From the NCBI GenBank assembly GCA_040768665.1, contig JAXGMN010000007.1, forward strand, positions 1 to 64,000: a stretch of 64,000 nucleotides of DNA. Direction: 5' to 3'. Origin of the DNA: JABWBD01 sp040768665 (GTDB taxonomy: Bacteria; Planctomycetota; Planctomycetia; Pirellulales; Thermoguttaceae). The notes under the pieces were generated by a model that saw only the letters and a program-made list of their open reading frames with translations, made no database searches and was not told the origin of the DNA. Every line of letters begins with the position of its first letter. Position 1 is the first letter of the stretch. The translations under genes and the position numbers were made by a program. Shown here piece after piece: positions 49,971-59,429 of this stretch.

Positions 49971-52393
49971 CCGTTCTCAAGCAGCAATCCGCGAGAACAT
50001 CCAGCAGCCCGTCTGCCGGTCTCGCACCACGGCCCGGCTGGCTGGAAAGGCAGTGCGTAGCAGCCGGCTTTCCGGAACGCCGCGGAGGTCAGCAGCCTCG
50101 TTGGGCCCTGCTCCTGGGCGCCGTCGCCAGCGTCCTTCTTTTCTGCGGCCGTCTTGGCGCCCAAGTCCCGCTGTTCGAACAAGAGCCATTCGACCGGATC
50201 ACCCTTGACAAGGCGAACGAAAACGCCGTCCTCACGGTCAAGCCGCTCGATCTTCCCGAGCGGAAAGTTCCCGATCCGCTGCCGCAATCGGGCAAGTTGA
50301 TCATCCGGCTGGTCGAACAGCCGGATACTGCGTACGAGTTGCTTTGGCGCTCGGTGGAAAAGGTGGAGTTGTTCGAGCAAGTCGTTCTCGAGGAGGCCAG
50401 GAAGCTTGCCCAGGCGAAACGGTACGAAGAGGCTTACGAGTATTTCCAGTTCCTCCAGCGCAACGCCCCCCAGACGCCGGGGCTGAACGAAGCGGTCTGC
50501 GATTACCTTCATGTGCAGTTCGAATCGTTTGAAAACGCGAAGCTCTACGACAACGCGCTGGCCATGCTTCGCGAGATCTACCGTCGCAATCCCGAGCGGC
50601 AGAATCTGGGCGAGCAGTTCGGGCGCATCATCGACAGACTGGTCGAGCAGCACGTCGCCGAAGACGACTACGAATCGGCTCGGACTCTCATCGATTCGCT
50701 GTCCCGGAGTTTTCCTCAACAGCCGGTTATCCAGCAGTGGCGGGACCGTTGGCGCGAAGAGGGCAGCCAACTCCTCAAACAGGCCCGGTCCGAACTGGCC
50801 GCAGGTCGGCTCCGCGCCGCCGATGCCGCCGTCCGCCGCCAGATGCGGATATGGCCCCAGACTCCCGACGCGAAGGACACCGCCAAAGTGGTCTACGAGA
50901 AGTATCCTCGTGTCGTGGTCGGCGTCACCTCGGCGTGTGCCGAGTTCGAGCCCGGGAGCATGGACGATTGGGCCGCTCGCCGAAGCAGTCGCCTCGTTTA
51001 TCGCACGCTGACCGAATTCCTGGGCCCGGGCACCGACGGCGGCAAATACCATTGCCCCGTCGGCGAACTCAAGCTCGAAGAATTGGGTCGGCGGCTGTCG
51101 TTCCAACTGAAGTCGGGGCTGCGATGGTCCGAGGGCGACGCCGTGCTGACCGGCAACGACGTCGCGCGCCGCTTGCTGGCCCTGGCCGATTCGAAGGACG
51201 CGGCCTATTGCGTCGAGTGGAATGCCTTGCTCGAAAAGGTCGCGGCGCCCGGGGTGTACGAGGTCCACGCCGATCTCCGCCAGCCCCATGTCCGTCCTCA
51301 AGCCTACTTGAAGACCCCGTTGTTTCCCTACACGAGCCCGGCGACCGCCGCAGACTCACCGCCGGGCAACGGCCCTTTCGTCCTCGACGCGCGCGAGGAC
51401 CATCAAGCGGTGTACACGGCGAACGGCCAATACTGGGGCGAGGCGGCCCGGCCGAAAGAGATCGTCGAGCGGTTGTACGACCGTGGCGGCAACGCGCTTA
51501 CGGCGCTTCGGCAGCGCCAGATTCATATTCTTGATCGCCTGAATCCCTGGAATCTCCGAGAGGCCCGCGAGCACAAAGATCTCGTCGTCAAGCCGTATGC
51601 CGTTCCCCTGGTCCACTGCCTGGTTCCGAATCTTCGCCGCCCCTTGATGGCCAAGGCGACCTTTCGCCGCGCCCTGGTGTATGGGATCGACCGCCAAACC
51701 GTGCTGAAGCATCTCGTGGGCGATGGCGATCCGGAGGGCTGCCGCGTGATCAGCGGCCCCTTCTCCGCCGGCATGTCGCTGCAGGACCCGCTGGCCTATG
51801 CCTACGACGACACGATCGAGCCCCGCGGCTACGAGCCACGGCTGGCCGGCGTGCTTGCCGAAGTGGCGCGAAACGAATTGGCGGCCACCGACACCCTGGG
51901 CCGATACCAGAAGCTTCCCAGTTTGGTGATCGCCCATCCTCCGCACGAAATCGCGAGGGTGGCCTGCACCTGGATTCACGACCAGCTTCGGGGAATCGGT
52001 CTGTCCGTGACGCTCCGAGAACTTCCGCCGGCCGCCTGCCATCCCATACCTGACGACGTGGACCTCGTTTATGCCGAACTTGCCATGTGGGAGCCGGTTG
52101 TCGACGCTCGCCGACTCCTTTCGGCCGACGGGCCGGCCGGCGGATGCAGCCGCTACGTGGGGCTCGCCCTCTCGCAACTCGACCGGGGAACCGACTGGAT
52201 CCAGGTGAGTGCCAAACTCCGCCAGATCCATCGGCTCGCTCACAACGAGGTCGCGGTGATCCCGTTGTGGCAGATCCTCGATCACTTCGCCTACCACCGT
52301 TCGTTAGCCGGCGTGGGAGACCGCCTTGTGACGCTCTATCAGAGCGTGGAGGCATGGCAGCCGGAATTCTATTATCCCGAGGTGGGACAATGA
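49967..52393 (+). CDS. ABC-type oligopeptide solute-binding protein with N-terminal helical region (SBP_bac_5)
   Basis: An 808-residue exported protein. After ~50 residues a membrane/signal segment WALLLGAVASVLLFCGRLGA ends the leader. Residues ~60-330 form helical repeat-like segments (EEAYEYFQFLQRNAPQTPGL). From ~330 on the protein matches DppA/OppA-type binding proteins: GLRWSEGDAVLTGNDVARRL, FPYTSPATAADSPPGNGPFV and FRRALVYGIDRQTVLKHLVG, with VAVIPLWQILDHFAYHR at the end. No permease or ATPase genes are nearby, so it is not a normal ABC importer component. It overlaps its neighbours by ATGA at both ends, which ties it firmly into the ExbBD operon. Confidence 0.85.
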   Translation: MTVLKQQSARTSSSPSAGLAPRPGWLERQCVAAGFPERRGGQQPRWALLLGAVASVLLFCGRLGAQVPLFEQEPFDRITLDKANENAVLTVKPLDLPERKVPDPLPQSGKLIIRLVEQPDTAYELLWRSVEKVELFEQVVLEEARKLAQAKRYEEAYEYFQFLQRNAPQTPGLNEAVCDYLHVQFESFENAKLYDNALAMLREIYRRNPERQNLGEQFGRIIDRLVEQHVAEDDYESARTLIDSLSRSFPQQPVIQQWRDRWREEGSQLLKQARSELAAGRLRAADAAVRRQMRIWPQTPDAKDTAKVVYEKYPRVVVGVTSACAEFEPGSMDDWAARRSSRLVYRTLTEFLGPGTDGGKYHCPVGELKLEELGRRLSFQLKSGLRWSEGDAVLTGNDVARRLLALADSKDAAYCVEWNALLEKVAAPGVYEVHADLRQPHVRPQAYLKTPLFPYTSPATAADSPPGNGPFVLDAREDHQAVYTANGQYWGEAARPKEIVERLYDRGGNALTALRQRQIHILDRLNPWNLREAREHKDLVVKPYAVPLVHCLVPNLRRPLMAKATFRRALVYGIDRQTVLKHLVGDGDPEGCRVISGPFSAGMSLQDPLAYAYDDTIEPRGYEPRLAGVLAEVARNELAATDTLGRYQKLPSLVIAHPPHEIARVACTWIHDQLRGIGLSVTLRELPPAACHPIPDDVDLVYAELAMWEPVVDARRLLSADGPAGGCSRYVGLALSQLDRGTDWIQVSAKLRQIHRLAHNEVAVIPLWQILDHFAYHRSLAGVGDRLVTLYQSVEAWQPEFYYPEVGQ

Positions 52394-53829
52394 GGCGGTC
52401 GAGGCCGGCGGTTCTATCGATGGGGCGGACCTGTTGCCGGGCGGCGATCATCGTGGCCCTGCTCGCCGCGTGGGCGGTTCCCGCGTCGGGTCAAGCCGTC
52501 TGGGAGCTCACTCCCTACCGCGTCCAGGTCTTCCTGGCCATGGCCCGGTCGCCTGAGTTGACCCAGCGGCTCGCCGAGGACATGCTCGGCGAGTTGTCCC
52601 GCCAGGTCGAGACCCGGATCGGTGCGGCGTGGGACGCCACGTTTGCCGCCGCCCCGGAACCACTCGCGCGAGCAATGACTGCGGATCTTTCCAAGGTGCC
52701 GGTCGATCGGATACCGGAAGAAGTTCTCGATTTCGACAAGGTTCTGCTCCTCGCGGTCTCAGCGGACCTGGCGGGCTACCACGTCGGGTGCCGGGAGCTC
52801 GATGCCCGTACCCGCACCTGGAATTCGGTCGTCACCGACACGGCACTGCATCCGGCGAGACTCTGCGACACGGCCTTCCGCGTCCTGTGCGACGCGTTTG
52901 CCCCCGTAGCTCGAATCGACGAGGTCGAAAAGACCGGCGTTCTCTTGCGGCTGCGGGCCGCCGCGCTGGCGCCTCGCGACCCGACCTGCCTCGGGACTGC
53001 CGCCGGAGACTTGTTCCGGCCGGTGGTCCGCTACAACAATCGTGAAGGCAAGTTCGCGCGATCCAACGAGACTCCCTGGACCTACCTCCATGTCGAGGAG
53101 ATTGACGGGGCGGAGTTGAAATGCGGTCTCTACACGGGTCTCCGGAGCCCGTTGAGCGGTCGCCGGCGAGGACGCGTCGAACAGCTCGCGGTGGCTGTCC
53201 TGCCGCCAGGCCGCGAAACCCGGCTAGTGCTTCGTTCCCGCACCGATCCCGAAAAGCCGCTGGCCGGCTACGAGGTTTACCAGCAGAAACTCGGATCGAA
53301 GGAAGCGGCCAGGCTGGGGCAGACCGACTGGCAGGGGGCCTTTACCGTCGAGCCGGGTGATCCGTCGCTCCGGGTGCTGCTGGTCAAAAGCGGCGGCGCG
53401 CTATTGGCACGATTGCCGATCGTGCCCGGACTGGAGGCGGAAGTCGTCGCGCCTGTTCCCGACGACGACCAGAGGCTGGAGGCCGAAGGCTTCGTCCACG
53501 GCTTCCAGGAGGAACTGGTCGACCTGGTCACGCGCCGCGAAGTGCTCGTGGCCATGATCCGCAGCCGCATCAAGGAAGCCAAATTCAGCGAGGCCGAGGC
53601 CCTCCTTTCGGAACTCCATCGGATGAAGAACCGTGAGGAGTTTCGCCGCGATCTGGACCGTGAGCAGAAGAAAATCTACTCCGAGGATCCGGCGGTTCAA
53701 CGGCGAATCGACAAGCTCTTTACCGACACGCACGAGCTCCTGCAGCGGCATCTCGATCCGTCCGAGATCGAGCAACTCGTGCGGCATCTGGCCGAATCCA
53801 GAAGGACGGCTGCCAACGCGAAGTCGTGA
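52390..53829 (+). CDS. secreted protein of unknown function, last gene of the ExbBD-type operon
   Basis: A 479-residue protein with a signal peptide (AAIIVALLAAWAVPASGQA, cleavage after ASGQA likely). The mature part begins VWELTPYRVQVFLAMARSPE. It contains a mixed alpha/beta region, a beta-rich middle (LAGYEVYQQKLGSKEAARLG) and a helical, charged C-terminus (RMKNREEFRRDLDREQKKIY). No family is recognised. It overlaps the solute-binding protein gene by ATGA, so it should act in the same periplasmic complex. Composition and codon use match the operon. Confidence 0.75.
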   Translation: MRRSRPAVLSMGRTCCRAAIIVALLAAWAVPASGQAVWELTPYRVQVFLAMARSPELTQRLAEDMLGELSRQVETRIGAAWDATFAAAPEPLARAMTADLSKVPVDRIPEEVLDFDKVLLLAVSADLAGYHVGCRELDARTRTWNSVVTDTALHPARLCDTAFRVLCDAFAPVARIDEVEKTGVLLRLRAAALAPRDPTCLGTAAGDLFRPVVRYNNREGKFARSNETPWTYLHVEEIDGAELKCGLYTGLRSPLSGRRRGRVEQLAVAVLPPGRETRLVLRSRTDPEKPLAGYEVYQQKLGSKEAARLGQTDWQGAFTVEPGDPSLRVLLVKSGGALLARLPIVPGLEAEVVAPVPDDDQRLEAEGFVHGFQEELVDLVTRREVLVAMIRSRIKEAKFSEAEALLSELHRMKNREEFRRDLDREQKKIYSEDPAVQRRIDKLFTDTHELLQRHLDPSEIEQLVRHLAESRRTAANAKS

Positions 53830-53866
53830 ACGTCCTCGATTCGAACCGGATGGAGAGAAATGCTCC

Positions 53867-54451
53867 TCACCGAGCGGGCCTGGCCAGCTCACGTTCAATC
53901 ACCGCAATCACCTCGGGAGCGTCCGGTTTTGTCCGGGGTTCGAACCGGGCGACCACGTCGCCACTGCGGTCAACAACGAACTTCTCGAAATTCCAACTGA
54001 TCTTGCCGGGGCCTTTCGGCTCCGTGTCGAGAGAGGTGAGATGCCTGTACAAGTCGCAGGCATCCTCCCCGTTCACGTCGACCTTCGCGAACATGTCGAA
54101 TGACACCCCGTAGTTCAGCCGGCAAAACTCCTGGATTTCCTGCGCACTCCCCGGCTCTTGTTTGCCAAACTGATTGCACGGAAAGCCGAGGATCGCCAGG
54201 CCCCGATCGGCATACTTTTCGTGAAGTTTCTGGAGCTGCTCGTATTGCGGCGTCAACCCGCACTTGCTCGCCACGTTCACGATCAAGACGACCTTGCCGC
54301 GATACTTGCCGAGATCGACTTTCTGGCCGCCCAGCGATTTCATCGTAAAGTCGAGCGCCGGGGGCGTTGCGTCCTTACTGGAACCGATCGAGGAGTTTCC
54401 GAGCAGCATAGCGCCAAGAACAAACCTGCTGAGAAGAGACATTCGAATCAT
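53867..54451 (-). CDS. secreted glutathione peroxidase-like thiol peroxidase
   Basis: A 194-residue protein with a signal-type N-terminus (MIRMSLLSRFVLGAMLLGNS). The GPx fold motifs follow: KVVLIVNVASKCGLTPQYEQ with Cys rather than selenocysteine, ILGFPCNQFGKQEPGSAQEI with the catalytic Gln, and GKISWNFEKFVVDRSG with the catalytic Trp. Such Cys-type enzymes usually use thioredoxin. The start at 54451 is preferred over one 19 codons upstream because it gives a normal signal peptide and follows AAAGGTTTCGCCA. It is monocistronic and converges on the ExbBD-type operon, ending 37 bp from it. Confidence 0.9.
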   Translation of the reverse strand: MIRMSLLSRFVLGAMLLGNSSIGSSKDATPPALDFTMKSLGGQKVDLGKYRGKVVLIVNVASKCGLTPQYEQLQKLHEKYADRGLAILGFPCNQFGKQEPGSAQEIQEFCRLNYGVSFDMFAKVDVNGEDACDLYRHLTSLDTEPKGPGKISWNFEKFVVDRSGDVVARFEPRTKPDAPEVIAVIERELARPAR

Positions 54452-54685
54452 TGGCGAAACCTTTATTTGTGGGGGAAGACGAGTCGCCGAACTCGCTGCA
54501 CTCGTCAAGTCCCAAAATCTTACAGGGGAAGACCATACATATGACCCAAAAAGAGGGGGTCGATCGAGCCGCTCCCTCCGTTTGGCGGTGAACGAGAGCT
54601 TTCGTTCCTGCGTACGATCTACAGGGCGGTCGGTCGTCGGCCCTTTCTATAACGCCCCTGTTCAGCTATCTTTACAGACTGCGCC

Positions 54686-56992
54686 ATGGCCGGTGCAGGA
54701 ACCGCGTCCCGGGAACCGTCAGTTGTGGGTTATAGGCCTCCCAGAATTCGGTCCGTTGCGTTGACTGCTGCACTGGGACTCCTGTGTTTGCCGGCGGCGG
54801 CTCGCGCTCAAGTTGGGTCGCTGTCGGCGGGCAATCGCTTCGAACTGACCGAAACCATTCAACTCGACCGTGCCGACAATCACGTTCAGATGCACTTGAA
54901 CCGCGTTCGCACCCATCTTGCCGATGGCCAATGGAATGAAGCGGTCGACACCCTGCTGCAAGTGATGGAGACCTCTGGCGGAAAGTTGCTGCCGGTCACC
55001 GAGCATCGCTACGTCGGCATCCGGGACTACTGCCAGCTTCAGTTCGCATCTCTTCCGGCCGAAGCCTTGGCCGTTTACCGCAGCCGCATTGATCCCATAG
55101 CCAAGGCGTGGTACGAACAGGGCATTGCCCAGCACGACCGCCAGCGTCTGCTCGACGTCGCGGAGCAAATGCTTGCCAGCAGTTGGGGGGACAACGCCCT
55201 TTATGCTTTGGGCGAGATCGCCTTCGAATCCGGCGAGTTTGCATCCGCTCGCGCTTATTGGGAGAAGATCGTTCCCGTGGAGCAGTCCCCCGACACACCC
55301 CGCACCTGGCTCTCGGCTGCCGACACGGATCTCGATCTCGCGGCAGTACGAGCGCGGCTGATCCTCGTTTCCATCCTGGAAGGCTCGACACAGCGGGCAA
55401 GGGAGGAGTTGGAGCGTTTCCGGCAATTGCATCCTGACGCCCGCGGACGGTTGCGCGGTCAGGAAGTCCGCTATGCCGAAGCCCTCGCTACGCTACTTGC
55501 CGAAAGCGATCAATGGCCGCCGGCGCCTGCGCGTGACAACTGGCTGACCTTCGCCGGATCGCCCTCGCGGAGCACGATTGCACCCCAGAGCATCGATCCG
55601 GCGAACGTCATCTGGCGGCTCCCGCTCCGCGAGAGCCTGCCGGCGAATCGCTCGCTCTGGGGAACCGTGGTGCCGAATCGCCATGTGGCTGAAGACGACC
55701 AGTCGCCCCTGAGCTATCATCCTGTGGTCGCCGGGAACCAGGTTTTCTTGAATAATCAGATCGAGATCCTCGCGGTGGACCTGAGAACCGGGCGGCCTGC
55801 CTGGGGACACGGCACCGCGGCTATCTACCAGGATCAGTTCGATGAGGCGGTGCACGCGCTTTATAATCCCTCCGATACGCTCGGGGTTCCCCGCTTCACC
55901 ATGACCGTTCAAAACGGCAAGTTGTTTGCACGTATGGGCTCCGCCGTGACCAGTCGCCCTCGCGAGCAGTCGCCGGCCGGGGGACATGGGTATCTCGTTT
56001 GCCTCGACCTGGAAGGGGAGGGACGTCTGCTTTGGAAAGTCACCCCGGAGGAGGAAGGACTCGCGCTGGAAGGTTCTCCCGTTGCAGACGGGGGCTATGT
56101 CTACGTGGCGATGCGCCGCAGCGATATCCAGCCGCAGGCGATCGTAGCGTGTCACAGGGCCGACACGGGCGAGCTTGTCTGGCGCCAGTTTGTGTGCGCG
56201 GCCGAGACCCCGGCCCGAGGGATGCTCCACGAAACAACCCATAACCTGCTCACACTTCACGGCGATACGATCTATTTCAACACCAATCTCGGCGCCGTCG
56301 CCGCTCTCTGCACGCGCGACGGTCGGGTGAAATGGGTCAGTACTTATCCTCGTGTTCGCCGCGGCAATCTCTTTGAACCGCCGCCCCATTGGTCGCGGGA
56401 TCTGAACCCGTGCGTGTTCGACCGGGGAAGGCTGTACGTCGCGCCCAGCGACAGCCCGCGAATATTTGCGCTGGAGGCTGCCACAGGCCAGATCCTCTGG
56501 CAGACCGGCCCCGAGGTCGAGGACGTGGTCCATCTTCTCGGCGTTGCCGAAGACCAACTGATTGCCAGCGGAGAAGAACTCCATTGGATCGGGCTCGAGG
56601 GCCAGGATCAGGGGAAGCGGAAGCACGTCTGGCCTGAGGGGCACGAAAAACTCGGCCAAGGACGCGGCATTCTGGCCGGCAATCTGGTTTACTGGCCCAC
56701 CCGGGAGCACATTTATGTATTCGATCAGAAGACGGCGCGGCTGAAAAAGCGGATCTCCCTGTTGCCGCGTAAAATCGCCGGAGGCAATGTGCTGATTGCC
56801 GGAGGCAGATTGCTGATTGCAACCAGTAAGGAGTTGATCGCCCTGACCGACCAGCCCGGGGTACCGCCGGCCGAACCGAAACCGGTTGCCGAGAAAACCG
56901 GTTCGGCCCCATTGCATTCGGAGATTGCTTGGGATTCGCCCTTGAAGAGGCGGCAGAAATCACTGACGAAACCCAGATCGTGGACGGATTGA
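54686..56992 (+). CDS. secreted PQQ-like beta-propeller protein
   Basis: A 768-residue protein. The N-terminus has a long signal peptide (VALTAALGLLCLPAAARAQV). Residues ~45-270 form helical, TPR-like repeats (LADGQWNEAVDTLLQVMETS, DNALYALGEIAFESGEFASA). From ~290 on a propeller follows: IEILAVDLRTGRPAWGHGTA, GYLVCLDLEGEGRLLWKVTP, DTIYFNTNLGAVAALCTRDG, RIFALEAATGQILWQTGPEV and HIYVFDQKTARLKKRISLLP. It lies 30 bp upstream of the MoxR gene and may be in the same transcript. Such propellers often scaffold outer-membrane or periplasmic complexes. Confidence 0.85.
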   Translation: MAGAGTASREPSVVGYRPPRIRSVALTAALGLLCLPAAARAQVGSLSAGNRFELTETIQLDRADNHVQMHLNRVRTHLADGQWNEAVDTLLQVMETSGGKLLPVTEHRYVGIRDYCQLQFASLPAEALAVYRSRIDPIAKAWYEQGIAQHDRQRLLDVAEQMLASSWGDNALYALGEIAFESGEFASARAYWEKIVPVEQSPDTPRTWLSAADTDLDLAAVRARLILVSILEGSTQRAREELERFRQLHPDARGRLRGQEVRYAEALATLLAESDQWPPAPARDNWLTFAGSPSRSTIAPQSIDPANVIWRLPLRESLPANRSLWGTVVPNRHVAEDDQSPLSYHPVVAGNQVFLNNQIEILAVDLRTGRPAWGHGTAAIYQDQFDEAVHALYNPSDTLGVPRFTMTVQNGKLFARMGSAVTSRPREQSPAGGHGYLVCLDLEGEGRLLWKVTPEEEGLALEGSPVADGGYVYVAMRRSDIQPQAIVACHRADTGELVWRQFVCAAETPARGMLHETTHNLLTLHGDTIYFNTNLGAVAALCTRDGRVKWVSTYPRVRRGNLFEPPPHWSRDLNPCVFDRGRLYVAPSDSPRIFALEAATGQILWQTGPEVEDVVHLLGVAEDQLIASGEELHWIGLEGQDQGKRKHVWPEGHEKLGQGRGILAGNLVYWPTREHIYVFDQKTARLKKRISLLPRKIAGGNVLIAGGRLLIATSKELIALTDQPGVPPAEPKPVAEKTGSAPLHSEIAWDSPLKRRQKSLTKPRSWTD

Positions 56993-57022
56993 ATTCCGCT
57001 TTTGCGCGCTAGGACCCACGCC

Positions 57023-58078
57023 ATGCTCGAAACCGACGACATTCAGGCTGTCGAGAAGCTGAACGAGGGCTACCGGGCGATCACCGAGCAGTTGAGCCGC
57101 GTGATCGTGGGGCAGCAGGATGTGATCGAGGAACTGCTCATTGCGATGTTTGCACGGGGGCATTGCCTGCTGGTCGGTGTGCCGGGTCTGGCGAAGACGT
57201 TGATGATTCGCACGTTGGCCGAAGCCCTTTCGCTCGATTTCAGCCGAATCCAGTTTACGCCCGACCTGATGCCCTCCGACATCACGGGTACCGAGGTGAT
57301 TCAGGAGGACAAGCTTTCCGGCATCCGCGAGTTGCGGTTCTTGAAGGGGCCGATCTTCGCAAACGTGATCCTCGCCGATGAGATCAACCGTACGCCTCCG
57401 AAAACCCAGGCGGCGCTGTTGGAAGCGATGCAGGAGCACCAGCTCACGGTCGGCGGAAAGCGTCACCCGCTTAGCGAGCCTTTTTTTGTTCTGGCCACCC
57501 AGAACCCGATCGAACAAGAGGGGACGTATCCGCTCCCCGAGGCCCAACTCGACCGTTTCATGTTCAACACGTTTGTCGATTACCCGGACGAACAGGAAGA
57601 GTTCGACATCGTCCGCCGCACGACAGCCGATGTCACAGTGACCGTAACCCCCACGCTCGATGCCGAGGAAATCGTCGCTTTGCAGCGGATTGTTCGCCGC
57701 GTTCCCGTGGCCGACCACGTCGTTCGCTATGCGTTGCAGCTCGCACGGCTCACCCGGCCGAACAAGGGCGACGCTCCCGATTTCGTCCGCGAGTACGTCA
57801 ACTGGGGAGCCGGTCCTCGGGCGAGCCAATACCTGACCCTGGGTGCGAAGGCGAGGGCCGTGCTGCATGGCCGCTTTTGCGCCGAGTGCGAGGACGTGCG
57901 TGCGGTTGCGTATCCGGTCCTCCGGCACCGCATTATGACGAATTTCAATGCAGAAGCCGAAGGGATCAAGACCGACGAAATCATCCGGCGCCTGATCGAT
58001 ACGGTCGCCGCGGAGGGAGACAAGGCCATCGCCCGTGGAAAACTACCAGAAGTATTTAGACCCGCAGACGCTCGCTAA
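57023..58078 (+). CDS. MoxR-family AAA+ ATPase
   Basis: A 351-residue MoxR ATPase, a chaperone that works with VWA-domain proteins. Motifs are Walker A LLVGVPGLAKTLMIRTLAEA, Walker B NVILADEINRTPPKTQAALL, sensor 1 PFFVLATQNPIEQEGTYPLP and the arginine region PEAQLDRFMFNTFVDYPDEQ. The ATG at 57023 (MLETDDIQAVEKLNEGYRAI) is the natural start; a TTG seven codons upstream is unlikely. It overlaps the DUF58 gene by 44 bases, so the two are translationally coupled, as usual for this operon type. Confidence 0.93.
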   Translation: MLETDDIQAVEKLNEGYRAITEQLSRVIVGQQDVIEELLIAMFARGHCLLVGVPGLAKTLMIRTLAEALSLDFSRIQFTPDLMPSDITGTEVIQEDKLSGIRELRFLKGPIFANVILADEINRTPPKTQAALLEAMQEHQLTVGGKRHPLSEPFFVLATQNPIEQEGTYPLPEAQLDRFMFNTFVDYPDEQEEFDIVRRTTADVTVTVTPTLDAEEIVALQRIVRRVPVADHVVRYALQLARLTRPNKGDAPDFVREYVNWGAGPRASQYLTLGAKARAVLHGRFCAECEDVRAVAYPVLRHRIMTNFNAEAEGIKTDEIIRRLIDTVAAEGDKAIARGKLPEVFRPADAR

Positions 58079-58940
58079 GCTCGAAGGCCTGCAGCTCCGC
58101 GCCAGGATGATCGTCGAAGGGTACGTCGCGGGCCTCCATCGAAGTCCGTATCAGGGCTTCTCGATCGAGTTCGCCGAGCACCGTGAGTACTCGCCCGGCG
58201 ACGATCTGCGCTACCTCGACTGGAAAGTCTTCGGGCGGACGGACAAGTTCTACCTGAAAGAGTTCGAGGAAGAGACGAACCTGGTCTGCTACCTGCTTCT
58301 CGATACGAGCGAGAGTATGAAGTATCGCAGTCCAGGTGCGGCGATGTCGAAGTTCGAGTATGCCCAGTGCGAGGCCGCAGCACTCGCCCATCTGGTGCTC
58401 CAGCAGCAGGATAGCGTCGGCCTGGTCACTTTCGACCGCGAGATCCGGGCGCTGGTCCGTCCGAGCGGCAATCCCTCCCACCTGAAGCAGTTGCTCCACG
58501 TAATGGAAGACTCGTCCGGTACGGAAAAAACGACCACCGGGCCGATCTTCCACGATCTTGCCGAGCGATTCAAAAAGCGGGGGATCGTCGTCATCCTCAG
58601 CGACCTGTTCGACGACGTTGAGACGATGCTCGCCGGACTGAAGCATTTTCGGCATCGTCGCCACGAGGTGGTTCTTTTCCACGTGCTCGATCCGGCGGAA
58701 ATGGAGTTTCCCTTCCAGCAGGCCACGCTCTTTCAAGGCCTGGAACAGATGGGCAATGTCTTGGTGGAGCCAAAGGCACTCCGGAAAGCCTACCTGCGGG
58801 AATTCGACCGTTACCTTTACCAGCTCCGGCGCGGCTGCCGAGCGCACCGAATCGATTACGTCCCGATGCGGACCGACCAGCCACTTGACGTTGCATTGGC
58901 CAGCTACCTCGGTTCGCGGAGAAGGCGGGGGAGTGGTTAG
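58035..58940 (+). CDS. DUF58 domain protein (VWA-like partner of MoxR)
   Basis: A 301-residue DUF58 protein. It contains HRSPYQGFSIEFAEHREYSP, GDDLRYLDWKVFGRTDKFYL and the MIDAS-like LLLDTSESMKY, followed by VVILSDLFDDVETMLAGLKH. The start is a GTG (MENYQKYLDPQTLAKLEGLQ) inside the 3' end of the MoxR gene. The last codons (GSG and the TAG stop at 58938-58940) run into a GGTTAGT heptamer array, so the array supplies the stop codon and the original end may have been changed by insertion of the cassette behind it. Confidence 0.92.
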   Translation: MENYQKYLDPQTLAKLEGLQLRARMIVEGYVAGLHRSPYQGFSIEFAEHREYSPGDDLRYLDWKVFGRTDKFYLKEFEEETNLVCYLLLDTSESMKYRSPGAAMSKFEYAQCEAAALAHLVLQQQDSVGLVTFDREIRALVRPSGNPSHLKQLLHVMEDSSGTEKTTTGPIFHDLAERFKKRGIVVILSDLFDDVETMLAGLKHFRHRRHEVVLFHVLDPAEMEFPFQQATLFQGLEQMGNVLVEPKALRKAYLREFDRYLYQLRRGCRAHRIDYVPMRTDQPLDVALASYLGSRRRRGSG

Positions 58941-58997
58941 TGGATAGTGGTTAGTGGATAGTGGTTAGTGGATAGTGGTTAGTGGATAGTGCTTAGA
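58935..58997. repeat. left GGTTAGT/GGATAGT array (9 units)
   Basis: GGTTAGT and GGATAGT alternate strictly for eight units, then GCTTAGA. The G-rich strand is the plus strand. It contains the stop codon of the DUF58 gene. Confidence 0.92.
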
Positions 58998-59040
58998 GGA
59001 TGATGGTGTTGTAATAGAAGAAATCTCTGCGGGAGAAGAC

Positions 59041-59429
59041 ATGGCACTTCGAGATTACAGTCAACTGGTAGTTTGGCAAAAAGCCATGGATCTTGTGGAG
59101 ACGGTCTACCGAACCACCAAGACATTTCCGAGAGAGGAGCAATACGGCCTGACGAGTCAGATACGTCGGGCGGCCGTATCGATCCCCTCCAACATCGCCG
59201 AAGGCCAGGGCCGCCACACCACTCGCGACTTTCTCCACTTCCTGGCCATCGCCCACGGCTCACTGAAAGAACTCGTACTCAGATACTCATCGCCCATCGA
59301 CTCAACTACATCAACGAGCCAAAACGGACAGAACTAACCAGCCTCACCCAAGAAGTCGGCCGCCTCATCAGCGGCCTCGTCACATCCCTCAAGAACCGCG
59401 CAACCGACGCCCCACGAACCAACCACTAA
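59041..59429 (+). pseudogene. four-helix-bundle IVP family protein, one frameshift (copy 3)
   Basis: MALRDYSQLVVWQKAMDLVE followed by TVYRTTKTFPREEQYGLTSQ, IRRAAVSIPSNIAEGQGRHT and RDFLHFLAIAHGSLKEL is a textbook IVP/S23 four-helix bundle. After LKEL the frame slips by one base at about 59,270, and the fourth helix continues in the next frame (TQILIAHRLNYINEPKRTEL, then SLTQEVGRLISGLVTSLKNR). A single indel separates this from an intact ~128-residue protein. GCGGGAGAAGAC precedes the ATG. The stop codon (TAA, 59427-59429) is part of the downstream ACCACTA array. Members resemble Avd of diversity-generating retroelements; the function is unknown. Confidence 0.85.
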
